A DNA stretch of 64,000 nucleotides from Clostridioides difficile ATCC 9689 = DSM 1296 (GTDB lineage: Bacteria > Bacillota > Clostridia > Peptostreptococcales > Peptostreptococcaceae), in the NCBI RefSeq assembly GCF_001077535.1, contig NZ_CP011968.1, forward strand, positions 744,001 to 808,000. Reading direction: 5' to 3'. The position numbers and the translations under genes are program-made. Shown here in pieces: positions 28,662 through 37,954 of this stretch (its first letter is position 1; every line of letters begins with the position of its first letter). Under the pieces are notes generated by a model. The model did not search any database. It was given only the letters and a program-made list of their open reading frames with translations, and was not told the origin of the DNA.

Positions 28662-30617
28662 ATGGAAAAAATAAAGATTGAAAGTTCAGATATTTTTGAA
28701 TATATATTCCCTCATGATATTTCTTGTTCACCTGATGGAAAGCATATTGCTTATATTATATCAAATATCAACGAGGAAAAAGACTGCTATGAACATGACT
28801 TATATGTGATGGACATCAAAACAGAAAAACAAATACATATGACTCAAACAAAAGATGTAACATCATTTAGTTGGATTTCTAATACAGAACTACTTTTTAC
28901 ATCTAAAAGAAATAAGCCAAAAGCAAGTACAACAGATTTTTACACTATTTCTATAGAAGGAGGAGAAGCAAAAAAAGCATTTTCTATTCCAAAAGCTTGT
29001 AGCGTACCTGTATCACTTGGAAATAAATTGTGGTTACTGACAACAAAAAATCCAACGGATTCTAAAAAATCAGAACCAGATAGGGCAGTAGAGGGTGTAG
29101 ATTATTGGACATTTACAGATAAACCTTTTATAAGAGATGGAGAAAATTTTTCTCAAAGAAGACGTGTAACATTAGAATTATATCAAGAAGGTGAAAATAT
29201 AACAAAAGCCATTACACCAAAATTTTGTGAAGTAGCAGGTGTAGACGTTTCTTCTGATAAAAACAGAATTTTATATACTGGTCAGATTTATGAAGATTGT
29301 GCAACTCCTTTTTCTGGACTTTGGGAGTATCATATAGACAGTGGTGAAACCAAAGAACTTGTACCACAAGGAAAGTACCAAATAAGTTTGGCAAAATATA
29401 TTGGCAAAGATAAAGTAATGTTGCAAGCTTCAACATTAGACCGTTCTATTACACAGAATCATGATATTTTTATACTTGATTTGAGTACTAGTGAAATAAA
29501 TATGATTGCTAGTCCAGATGGTATGTATGCTACATTACTGGATGTAGATGCAGTATATGGTGGTGGACGTAGTAATAAAGTTATAGGAGACAAATTTATT
29601 GGTGCAAGAATTTGCAGAACTATGACAGAATTTAATGAGTTTGATACAAAGACAGGTAATATACGTATCATCACAAAAGTAGATGCTTTTACATCTTTTG
29701 ATATTTACGACAACACCATGTACACAGTAATGTTGAAAGATTATGAGTTAGCAGAAATATATAGCATTGATATGACTACAGGTACAATGAAAAAAATGAC
29801 TGCTTTTTCTGAACCATATTTAGATACTCATAAGGTTTCATTACCTGAAAAATTGACGTTTGTAGCAAAAAATAAAGAAGAAGTTGATGGTTTTGTTATA
29901 CCGCCTATAGATGCTAAAGAAGGCGAAAAATATCCTGCTGTATTGTTCATTCATGGTGGACCTAAATGGGCATATGGCTATATGTTTACACACTTGAAGC
30001 AGTGTGTAACATCAAAGGGAATGTATGTGATTTATTGTAACCCTCATGGTGGTGACGGTTATGGTGAAAAATTCTTAGAAATGGTAGAAAGATGGGGGTA
30101 TGTTGACTATGAGCATCTTATGGAATTTGTAGATACTTGTATTGAAAAATATCCTGGGATTGATGCAGACCGCTTAGGGGTTGCAGGGGGAAGTTACGGT
30201 GGTTATATGACAAACTGGATAATTGGTCATACAGACCGTTTCAAAGCAGCAGTTTCTCAAAGAGGTATTAGTAACTTGATTACAGCTTCTTTAATTATTG
30301 ACTTTGGGGATAGAATTATGAAGCAGACTTGTGGAGATAAGACGCCTTGGAATCATGAGGAGGTTCTTTGGAATCATTCACCTATTAAATATGTGAAAAA
30401 TGTTAAGACACCAACATTGTTCTTACATAGTGATAGGGATTATAGATGTTTTATGGGGGATACTTTCCAAATGTTTACAGCATTAAAACAGCTTGGTGTA
30501 GATACAGAAATGTATTTGTTCCACGGAGATACACATGGATTGTCTAGAAATGGAAGACCATCTAATAGAATTGCAAGAGCAAATGCTATTGTAGATTGGT
30601 TTGAAAGATATTTATAA
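28662..30617 (+). CDS. S9 family prolyl-oligopeptidase-type peptidase (second paralog)
   Basis: 651 residues with the same layout as its upstream neighbour: a beta-propeller (about 10-380) then an alpha/beta hydrolase with GGSYGGYMTNWIIGHT (Ser 511), HSDRDYRC (Asp 593) and GDTHGLS (His 625). The NWIIGHT stretch is shared with the first paralog, indicating a local duplication followed by divergence. AAAGGAG precedes the ATG. Both enzymes probably degrade imported oligopeptides, perhaps with different end preferences. Confidence 0.92.
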   Translation: MEKIKIESSDIFEYIFPHDISCSPDGKHIAYIISNINEEKDCYEHDLYVMDIKTEKQIHMTQTKDVTSFSWISNTELLFTSKRNKPKASTTDFYTISIEGGEAKKAFSIPKACSVPVSLGNKLWLLTTKNPTDSKKSEPDRAVEGVDYWTFTDKPFIRDGENFSQRRRVTLELYQEGENITKAITPKFCEVAGVDVSSDKNRILYTGQIYEDCATPFSGLWEYHIDSGETKELVPQGKYQISLAKYIGKDKVMLQASTLDRSITQNHDIFILDLSTSEINMIASPDGMYATLLDVDAVYGGGRSNKVIGDKFIGARICRTMTEFNEFDTKTGNIRIITKVDAFTSFDIYDNTMYTVMLKDYELAEIYSIDMTTGTMKKMTAFSEPYLDTHKVSLPEKLTFVAKNKEEVDGFVIPPIDAKEGEKYPAVLFIHGGPKWAYGYMFTHLKQCVTSKGMYVIYCNPHGGDGYGEKFLEMVERWGYVDYEHLMEFVDTCIEKYPGIDADRLGVAGGSYGGYMTNWIIGHTDRFKAAVSQRGISNLITASLIIDFGDRIMKQTCGDKTPWNHEEVLWNHSPIKYVKNVKTPTLFLHSDRDYRCFMGDTFQMFTALKQLGVDTEMYLFHGDTHGLSRNGRPSNRIARANAIVDWFERYL

Positions 30618-30632
30618 TAAGGGGGTTATTCT

Positions 30633-31823
30633 ATGAGTGATATGTTATTATGGTTTAGTGTCGTATTAGTTTTATTTGCTATTGGGGATTTAATTGCAAG
30701 CAAAACAAAAGCAAAAGTATCAGCTGTATTTGTTACACTACTTTTATTTTTGATTCTATTTGTCACAAAAGCAATACCAGCTGATATTATTGAAAAAGCA
30801 GGTATGACCGCAGCAGCTAGTTGGAGTGTTCCAATGATTATGTTTAGTATGGGAACAATGTTGAATGTTAAACAATTTATAGACGAATGGAGAACAGTAT
30901 TGACAGCATGGCTTGGAATTGTAGCAGTTATAGTCTGTGTCTCATTATGTATTCCTTTGTTTGGAAAATCAACAGTATTGACAAGCATACCAGTTATAAA
31001 TGGAGCTTTACCTGCTACTACTATTATGACACAAGCAGCACTAGAAAAAGGACTGACACTTGCAGCAGCTACAGCAACAGTTGTATTTGCAATTCAGAAG
31101 TTTATTGGTACACCAATAGCTTCAAGAGCAGCGTTACAAGAGGCAAACCGTCTTTTAGTAGAATATCATGAAGCAAAATCAAAAGGCATTGATTTAGCAA
31201 ATGTTGATACTGATAAGAAAGAAGCAGAGAATACAGGCACAAAAGTAAAACAAGCTTTCTGTGAAAAATACGATAAATATTATTCTACAAATGTTTGTAT
31301 ATTTTTTATAGCATTATTCTCTTATCTAGGGTATGAACTTTCAGAGATTATTCATGTAAATTATTCTATTGTATGTCTTGTTGTTGGTGTTATTGTAACA
31401 CGTATTGGTATTGTACCAAAAGACATTTTGGAAAAAGGAAAAATCAAGGGATTTATCAACATGGTTGTGTTTGCAGCTGTTATTCCTTCTTTAGCAAAAG
31501 TTTCTTTGACAGATTTAATTAGTCTTTTTGTACCAATTGTAGGTATGTTTGCAGCTTCTATCATTGGTATATTCCTTATGATGAAGGTGTTACCAGGTTG
31601 GAAAATTATCGGTTCTAAACCTCTTGCTTTTGGAGTAGGGTTTTGTCAGATGTTGGGATTCCCAACTACATATTTAATTTCAAATGAAGTGTGTAATGCT
31701 GTTGGAGAAACGGAAGAAGAAAGAGCATATTTGATGTCTAAGATTATGCCTAAGCTGGTAGTTGGTGGTATGGCTTGTATGATTTCTATTGTGGTAGCTG
31801 GTCTTATGGTACCAATGTTGTAG
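30633..31823 (+). CDS. Secondary transporter, GltS-like fold (substrate unknown)
   Basis: 396 residues with about ten membrane helices in two halves separated by a charged cytoplasmic loop (about 175-215, KSKGIDLANVDTDKK...). The half-repeats carry NGALPATTIMTQAALEKG and VGFCQMLGFPTTYLI, reminiscent of sodium/glutamate-type symporters. It begins 16 bp after the second peptidase with AAGGGGG, so it is the third gene of the operon. It probably moves peptides, amino acids or an organic acid; the exact family is uncertain. Confidence 0.6.
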   Translation: MSDMLLWFSVVLVLFAIGDLIASKTKAKVSAVFVTLLLFLILFVTKAIPADIIEKAGMTAAASWSVPMIMFSMGTMLNVKQFIDEWRTVLTAWLGIVAVIVCVSLCIPLFGKSTVLTSIPVINGALPATTIMTQAALEKGLTLAAATATVVFAIQKFIGTPIASRAALQEANRLLVEYHEAKSKGIDLANVDTDKKEAENTGTKVKQAFCEKYDKYYSTNVCIFFIALFSYLGYELSEIIHVNYSIVCLVVGVIVTRIGIVPKDILEKGKIKGFINMVVFAAVIPSLAKVSLTDLISLFVPIVGMFAASIIGIFLMMKVLPGWKIIGSKPLAFGVGFCQMLGFPTTYLISNEVCNAVGETEEERAYLMSKIMPKLVVGGMACMISIVVAGLMVPML

Positions 31824-32140
31824 ATAGGTTTCATAGTTAAAAAAGTGGTGTTAATTTATAGGAGAAGCTAAAAAGTAGTATTAATTTATAAATAAAGCTA
31901 GAAAGTCAGTATTAATTTATAAACGAATTTTATATTAGTTAATTTATTATAAGAATATTTTCTTTTTAGCATTATAATCTTGATTTTATCAAGAAACAGA
32001 TTTTTTATTTGCTATTCTAATAGTTACAGTTTATTTTTATTTTCTAAAACAAAACTTTAACTTGATTTATCTATAAATAGGGTATTTAATAATATTTTTG
32101 GAAAATCTTTAGAAAGAATTAAAAAGAGGAGAAAAAAGGG

Positions 32141-32187
32141 AGTGCCACAAAGTGAACTTTTTAGTTCTAAGGCACTCTTTTTTGTAC
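32141..32187 (+). terminator. Terminator, third copy of the dispersed hairpin family
   Basis: agtgccacaaagtgaac, tttttagttc, taaggcactc and a T run. It is nearly identical to the copies at 15797-15843 and (inverted) 6664-6707. It lies ~320 bp after the transporter. Between, 31830-31925 holds three loose copies of a ~35-bp ttaatttata repeat. Confidence 0.8.
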
Positions 32188-32481
32188 GAAATCGAATATA
32201 TTTTCAAAGTTTTAAAAGTGAGAAAGAGACTTATCTCTAGTTTGAGATAGCCAATTTTAATTATTAAAATTATTTTTTGTTTTATTTATCAAAGAGTATT
32301 CGTGTTTTAGAAGTTAGTATTTTTTATTTTATATATACAAGGTTTTCCGTTTCTAATGTTTTCTTTTTTAAAATAATTAGGGTATTCAATTATGGTAAAA
32401 GGTGGATGGTATTTTGCAGTGATATTATTTAAAGCACAGTATTGAATGTTGAAATTCTCACATTTTAGAGTATTATCTTTT

Positions 32482-32930
32482 TTAATCAAAAAAATCTTCT
32501 ATACTTATAGCAAGGTTACTTCTGCAAATATTCCATGCATCATAATATCCAAATTTAAATTTTTTTAATATAGAGTTTACCTCTAGTCTACACTCTTGAA
32601 TAACTCTTTCCTCTATCCAAATTCTTATAAATTCATCCCATTTATTACTATCTATTTATTACTATCTAAATTTTTTAGTATGTTTGTAATTAGAAATGGA
32701 TTTATTCCTTTATGTTTTTTATAAATAGTTTATAACTTAATTTATCATCAAACAAATCATTCATACAGGATTCCTCTTTTTTTTAGATATTCAATTCTTA
32801 CTTTTAATAAATATTTAATACATCCTATCTTATGTGGTTTTAAAAAGTGTTTATAGCTATCAAAAATCTCTAATATTTCATTCATATTTATTTTGTCATA
32901 GTAATATTTTACATCTTTTATATTGACAAA
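32482..32930 (-). pseudogene. Decayed hypothetical gene with several frameshifts
   Basis: On the minus strand, three frames together give a plausible protein: MNEILEIFDSYKHFLKPHK... (from 32885), then NDLFDDKLSYKLFIK, then GINPFLITNILKNLDSN and WDEFIRIWIEERVIQ... ending SIEDFFD at 32482. A 14-bp tandem duplication (tttattactatcta at 32641 and 32655) breaks the last frame: deleting one copy restores LDSNKWDEF. I do not recognise the family. It is a clear relic of a gene once complete here. Confidence 0.55.
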
Positions 32931-33001
32931 AAAGTGCTCTAAGTGTATAGTGTGTATATAACAACATCACACTGAAAATGATAAAAAGGGGGTGATAAAA
33001 A

Positions 33002-33376
33002 ATGAAAGTGCTCATTTCTAACACATCAGATAAGCCATTATACCAACAAATTAAAGAGCAAATTAAAGAAGCAATATTTACTGAAGAACTGAAAGAAGGG
33101 GATGCAATGCCATCCATAAGAAATTTTGCTAATGATTTAAAAGTTAGTATTTTGACTATTAGACGAGTGTATGAAGAACTTGAAAATGAAGGCTTTCTTA
33201 CACGCCAAGTTGGAATAGGAACATTTATTTCAACTGGAAATTTAGAAATACTAAGAGACTCAAAGAGACGTATAGTTGAACAAAAAATGGCAGATATGAT
33301 TAAGGATGCAAAAGCACTAGGAATTACACAGATAGAGTTACAAGAAATGATGGATATTCTATATCAGGAGGATTAA
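33002..33376 (+). CDS. YtrA-subfamily GntR regulator
   Basis: A 124-residue protein: winged helix at 10-75 (PLYQQIKEQIKEAIFTEELK, SIRNFANDLKVSILTIRRVY, EGFLTRQVGIGTFI) and a short helical tail without a large ligand domain, which defines the YtrA group. AAGGGGG gives the start and the next gene begins 1 bp after the stop. YtrA-type genes are usually autoregulated with their ABC transporter, often in response to cell-wall antibiotics. An AAGTGC/tagtgtgtatata promoter region lies just upstream. Confidence 0.92.
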   Translation: MKVLISNTSDKPLYQQIKEQIKEAIFTEELKEGDAMPSIRNFANDLKVSILTIRRVYEELENEGFLTRQVGIGTFISTGNLEILRDSKRRIVEQKMADMIKDAKALGITQIELQEMMDILYQED

Positions 33377-33377
33377 T

Positions 33378-34235
33378 ATGGAAAATATTTTAGAAGTTTA
33401 TAACTTAAATAAGACTTATACCGATTTTTCATTATCTAATATAAGCTTTGCATTACCAGAAGATTGTATAACTGGATTTATAGGTGTTAATGGAGCAGGA
33501 AAAACAACAACAATCCGTTCGATATTGGATGTCGTAAAGCGTGATAGTGGAAAAATAAAAATCTTTGGTAAAGATTTCGATGGAAATGAGAAGGAATTAA
33601 AAAATCGAATTGGAGTTGTATTTGATGATTCATATTTCTATGAGGAGTTGTCAATGGCAGAAATGAAAAGTATTATTGCACCTTCATATGATAATTGGTG
33701 TGAAGAAGATTATCAACAAAATATGAAGCGTTTTAATCTTAACCCAAAACAAAAGATTGATACACTTTCAAAAGGAATGAAAATGAAATTTGCTTTAGCA
33801 TTAGCATTATCGCATAAAGCTGAGTTTTTAATTATGGATGAGCCTACAAGTGGTTTAGACCCACTAATCCGTAGTCAGATACTTGACATACTAACAGGAT
33901 ATATGAAGAAATGTGGTCGTGGTGTTTTCTTTTCCACTCATATAACATCTGATTTAGACAAAATAGCAGATATGATTGTTATGATTGACAATGGACGTAT
34001 TATATTAGAGCGTGAAAAAGATACTCTATTGGACGAACATAGAAAAGTAAAAGGGGATATTCAATTTCTAAATGATGAAACCAAAAAATTATTTTTAAAT
34101 TTAGAAATTACAGGTTATGGTTTTATAGGGATTACCTCAAAAATTAATGAAGTGCAAAAAAATATGCCAGATATTTTAATAGAGCGTCCTACAATTGAAG
34201 ATATTATGCTTGCATATATTGAAAGGAGAGAGTAA
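33378..34235 (+). CDS. ABC transporter ATPase (YtrB-type)
   Basis: A 285-residue ATPase: Walker A GVNGAGKTT (about 37-45), the signature LSKGMKMKFALALAL, Walker B FLIMDEPTSGLDP and H-loop FFSTHITSDLDKIAD. It sits between its regulator and its membrane partner in a tight operon (AGGAGG before the ATG). It probably powers the 212-residue permease that follows. Confidence 0.93.
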   Translation: MENILEVYNLNKTYTDFSLSNISFALPEDCITGFIGVNGAGKTTTIRSILDVVKRDSGKIKIFGKDFDGNEKELKNRIGVVFDDSYFYEELSMAEMKSIIAPSYDNWCEEDYQQNMKRFNLNPKQKIDTLSKGMKMKFALALALSHKAEFLIMDEPTSGLDPLIRSQILDILTGYMKKCGRGVFFSTHITSDLDKIADMIVMIDNGRIILEREKDTLLDEHRKVKGDIQFLNDETKKLFLNLEITGYGFIGITSKINEVQKNMPDILIERPTIEDIMLAYIERRE

Positions 34236-34237
34236 TT

Positions 34238-34876
34238 ATGTTGATTCATTTAGTTAAAAAAGATATTCTGATTGTAAAAAAATATGTATTGTTGATATTA
34301 TTTATTGCAATAGGAATCCCATTATTTATATTATGGCGTTTACCTCCATTTGCACAAATATTGGGATTTGTACTATCAATTATATTTTCAGAATTTATGC
34401 TGTGTCAGTATCTATTATTAAAGGAGAGTCAATATTCAAAAGCATCTGTATTACTTTGTTCAACTCCTTATCCTAGACGTGGCTTAGTTCAATCTAAGTA
34501 TGTTTTATTTGCAATGGTATTTATCTATTGTACATTAGTTTACTGGATTGAAAATTTACTTATTCCACAAATAGGAACTTTTGACTTGACATATATTTTG
34601 ATTGTTTTATTAATAAGTTCTATTATTTATGGAGTTTATATGCCTATTCAATATAAATTAGGATATGAAACAACAAAATTCTTTTTCGTGGTGATAATCA
34701 TGGCTTCATCATTTGTATTACCATTAACTATAGCTCACAGCAATTTTGAAATTCCATTTATATATCAGTATCCATCCATGATAGTGAATATTGTATTGTT
34801 CCTTTTAAGTTTAATTATACTGTTAGCTTCAATGTTTATTTCTATTAAAATTTTTAGTAATAAGGAGCTTGTATAA
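34238..34876 (+). CDS. ABC-2 type membrane protein
   Basis: 212 residues with six membrane helices (about 15-30, 35-60, 83-105, 112-135, 143-160 and 180-205) and a LVKKDILIVKKYVLL start typical of ABC-2 permeases. It lies 2 bp after the ATPase with AAAGGAG. It completes a GntR-ATPase-permease exporter of the Ytr kind. Confidence 0.88.
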   Translation: MLIHLVKKDILIVKKYVLLILFIAIGIPLFILWRLPPFAQILGFVLSIIFSEFMLCQYLLLKESQYSKASVLLCSTPYPRRGLVQSKYVLFAMVFIYCTLVYWIENLLIPQIGTFDLTYILIVLLISSIIYGVYMPIQYKLGYETTKFFFVVIIMASSFVLPLTIAHSNFEIPFIYQYPSMIVNIVLFLLSLIILLASMFISIKIFSNKELV

Positions 34877-34894
34877 GGTAAGGGGGACTTTTAT

Positions 34895-34984
34895 ATGCCA
34901 CATTTGCCAGATTGGGCTGTTTTACTTTGTATCTTACTTCCAATAGTATATAAAGCTTGTCAGATATTTAAAAGTAAAAAATAG
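34895..34984 (+). CDS. 29-aa membrane peptide ending the Ytr-type operon
   Basis: The ATG at 34895 follows AAGGTAAGGGGG, as strong as any site in the operon, 18 bp after the permease stop. The peptide has a short N-terminus (MPHLPDW), one hydrophobic segment (AVLLCILLPIVY) and a basic end (KACQIFKSKK), giving a single-span topology with a positive inside end. Too short for most gene finders. It could be a small transporter subunit or an exported signal; this is inference. Confidence 0.55.
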   Translation: MPHLPDWAVLLCILLPIVYKACQIFKSKK

Positions 34985-35310
34985 AGTACATATTTATATT
35001 GCCATTTTTATTGAGTAAAGTTAGATGGTATGAAAAGGTTACTTGAAAATAAAGTTACTTGGTGTGGCAGAGTAACATCATAATATTATAGATTATATGT
35101 TTCTTGTGAATCAATTTGTATTTTTTAATAGATAATATCCAGTAATTTTATTTTCCATTGATTATTTTTCAATTATGAGTATGATTGTGTGTATTGTATA
35201 CCATTTTTTAAGATGTTTTTAAAAAATTATATCGTCAAAATATAAATCTAAGGAATCCTATAAATAAAGCTTTTCAATTTTAGAAAACTAATAAAAAGTA
35301 GGAAGTTAAT

Positions 35311-35430
35311 AAAAAGAAGCTGTCTCAAAATAGAGATAAGCTTCTTTTTCATTGCTGAAATGACGAAAATATAATTGGTTTAATATAAAAAAGAGCGCTT
35401 TATGAACTATTTATTTTGAACAGTAGATAC
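35311..35430 (+). terminator. Terminator and degenerate fourth copy of the dispersed hairpin
   Basis: aaaaagaagctgtctc with gagataagcttcttttt (35311-35349) is a good terminator. After it, 35388-35420 (aaagagcgctttatgaacta, tttattttgaa) is a decayed inverted relative of the hairpin family seen at 6664, 15797 and 32141. No gene is visible in 34985-35881. Confidence 0.6.
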
Positions 35431-35669
35431 ACTTGCACTCAATTTAGTTACTCCTAAGCTTTATGAACTAAAAGTTTATTTTGAAGCCTATTTTTATTAA
35501 AAGAGATTTTATTTTTCTAAATAATCATCTATATACAGTATTGCGTTTCTTTTATTTATTCATAATTTATTTTCTTATTAAAGTTTTTCTATATTCATAT
35601 TTTCCATATTACTTTACTTTTAATTTTATACGAATTATCAAAAATAAAATAGTTATTAGAAAAAAATAA

Positions 35670-35696
35670 AAGTAATTGCAAAGCTTGCAATTACTT
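35670..35696. terminator. Perfect 12-bp hairpin
   Basis: aagtaattgcaa (35670-35681), a 3-nt loop agc, ttgcaattactt (35685-35696). It is probably a terminator or an RNA-protecting stem in the spacer before the MBL-fold gene. Confidence 0.55.
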
Positions 35697-35881
35697 ACTT
35701 CTATATTAATTACTATACCATAAAATAACAAAAAAATCAAGTCGAGTAATCCTTCAACTTAAGTGATATACTAGGTATTAATAATTTTTAATTAATAAAA
35801 TATAACTAGAGGAAAATCTACATTTTCTCAATTTCTTTAATTAAATTGACCTCTAATTAAGTAATTATAAGGAGAAAAATT

Positions 35882-36616
35882 ATGAATTTAGCAAAGGGAT
35901 TAGATGTTTTAAAAATTTCATCAAATGTATTCGGTGAAGATAAAGTTATGTATATTCCTGTAATCTACACAGAAGATGATGCAACACTTATTGACACAGG
36001 TCTTCCGGGTCAAGGTGATTTAATAATTGATGCTCTTAATAAAAGTAACACGAGCTTTGATAGGTTAAAAAATATAATAATTACTCATCATGATATAGAC
36101 CATATAGGAAACATAAATTATCTAAGAGAAAAATCTAAGAATAATATCAAAGTATATGCATACAAAAGTGAAGTCAGCTATATAACAGGAGAAGAAACTC
36201 CTTTTAAACTTTATATGTTGGAACAAATGGTAGATAAAATTGATGATAAGATGCTTAGTATGCTAAATGTTATGGGACTTGGATTTAAATCATCATATAC
36301 TAAAGTAGATGTGTCATTAGATAACCATGAAAAATTGAATCTAGGTGAGGAAATAGAAGTTATACATACAGGAGGTCACACTAGAGGTCACATATGTCTT
36401 TATTTAAAAGAGTCTAAAGTACTTATTGCTGGAGATTTGTTACAGGTAGAAAATGGAGAACTTAAGCCTGTTGATGTGATGTACAGCAACAAACAAGAGT
36501 TAAAAGATGCTATTAAAAATATAAGTAATTATAATATAGAAACGATAGTTTTTAGTCATGGTGGATTATATCAAAGAAACATAATTGGAACATTGAAAAA
36601 CCTAATTATTGAGTAG
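35882..36616 (+). CDS. Metallo-beta-lactamase-fold hydrolase
   Basis: A 244-residue protein with the MBL metal motif THHDIDHIGN (HxHxDH form, here HHDIDH), an ATLIDTGLPG strand, HTGGHTRGHICLY with the third His, AGDLL with the bridging Asp and a final FSHGG. It belongs to the glyoxalase II-like/MBL-fold group of general hydrolases; the substrate is unknown. AAGGAG precedes the start. It is monocistronic. Confidence 0.88.
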   Translation: MNLAKGLDVLKISSNVFGEDKVMYIPVIYTEDDATLIDTGLPGQGDLIIDALNKSNTSFDRLKNIIITHHDIDHIGNINYLREKSKNNIKVYAYKSEVSYITGEETPFKLYMLEQMVDKIDDKMLSMLNVMGLGFKSSYTKVDVSLDNHEKLNLGEEIEVIHTGGHTRGHICLYLKESKVLIAGDLLQVENGELKPVDVMYSNKQELKDAIKNISNYNIETIVFSHGGLYQRNIIGTLKNLIIE

Positions 36617-36834
36617 TACTATATGATTTACAATAATTTCTTAAATTACTTAAAATTATATCTAAAGATGTAGAATCAAAATTAAATATAAGTAATAAGA
36701 ATTTTGCTTTAAAATTATACTTAAGTGTTAAGGGTGATATGTAGTATTACAAGTATTTTAGAATATAGTTTTTTATAGTAATTTTAAGGTTCTACAATAC
36801 TTCAGTTGAAAAATATTTAACAGCATAGTATAAT

Positions 36835-37480
36835 GGGAAAGAAAATACTTTAAATAAACTTTAGTATACAAAGTGAAGAAAAATATTTAAATTATATATA
36901 ATATTGTAGAGTGAGGTAAAATATTTAAGTTATATATCATAATACAGAGTGAAGAAAAATATTTAGATAATGTACCATAATACAAAGTGAGTAAAAATAT
37001 TTAAATCATGTATCATAATGCAAAGCGAAGAAAAATATTTAAATAATGTACCATAATGCAGAGTGAGTAAAAATATTTAAATAATGTGTTATAATACAAA
37101 GCGAATAAGATTATTTAAAGCATGTATTATAATATAAAGTGCGTAAAAATATTTAAATCATGTATCATAATACAAAGTAAAAAAGATTATTTAAACCATA
37201 TATCATAATGCAAAGTGAAGAAAAATGTTTAAATTATGTATCATAATATAAGCAGAGTGAAGAAAAAAATTTAAATAATATATCATAATGTAGAGTGAGT
37301 AAAAATATTTAAATCATGTATCATAATATAAGCAGAGTGAAGAAAATATTTAAATCATGTATCATAATATAAGCAGAGTGAAGAAAAATATTTAAATAAT
37401 ATATCATAATGTGGAGTGAGGAAAAATATTTAAGTTATGTATCATAATACAAAGTAAAGAAAATCATTTAAATTATATAT
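36835..37480. repeat. Tandem array, 38-bp unit, about 16 copies
   Basis: The unit aatacaaagtgagtaaaaat followed by atttaaatcatgtatcat recurs about every 38 bp, with some units expanded by an aagcag insertion (for example 37250 and 37335). It is noncoding and lies between the MBL-fold gene and the fluoride riboswitch. Confidence 0.9.
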
Positions 37481-37617
37481 CATAAAAATAATATGAAATA
37501 TTGAACACTCATAATATTAGAGACTTTAATATTTTAATTGATAGGTTATATTATTTATAACATTAAAAATACAATTTACATAAAATAGACATATGAAAAA
37601 TAAAAAATTATATAATA

Positions 37618-37712
37618 ATTATGGGAATGAGGTTCTCCCTTGGATGATAATATCCTAAACTGCCAATGAGCTGATGACTTCTATGATATCATAGATGCCA
37701 CCAGCTTTTTTT
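37618..37712 (+). promoter_or_regulatory. Fluoride (crcB-motif) riboswitch with terminator
   Basis: The leader shows the crcB-motif core: gggaatgaggttctccct, then cctaaactgcc, then ctgatgacttctat, matching the conserved blocks of the fluoride aptamer (GG-GATG-like 5' part, AACtGCC pseudoknot strand, TGATGACTTCTA). A hairpin follows (ctatgatatcatag at 37681-37694 within an agctg...ccagct outer stem) and a T run to 37712. In known members fluoride binding prevents termination. The downstream genes are a CLC-type channel and a cation/proton antiporter, as expected for its regulon. Confidence 0.88.
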
Positions 37713-37954
37713 GTTGTTTAAATCAATAAAATGGAGGTGAAGTACTTACTAAATTTTTATTTTTTAAATTTGAAGAAATATTTAATTAATAGAAAAAATA
37801 GTAGATTATATGTTAATTATTTTATTAAGAATGGGTTAAGAGTGTACCTATATCCTATCAATTTAAAAAACAATTATGATAGTCATTACATTGACTACAG
37901 TTGATGCAATAAAACTTTCAAAAAATCTTATGATGCAAATAGAAAGGAATTAAA

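Noticed and set aside
32307..32489. 60-codon minus-strand frame
   Set aside because: It overlaps the end of the decayed gene, has no ribosome binding site and no recognisable pattern.
35481..35669. 62-codon frame in the spacer before the MBL-fold gene
   Set aside because: It is made of Phe/Tyr/Ile/Lys codons expected from AT-rich DNA, with no ribosome binding site.
37731..37904. 57-codon frame after the fluoride riboswitch
   Set aside because: GGAGGTGA lies inside its start rather than before it, and the composition is that of AT-rich spacer; probably untranslated leader, though not excluded.
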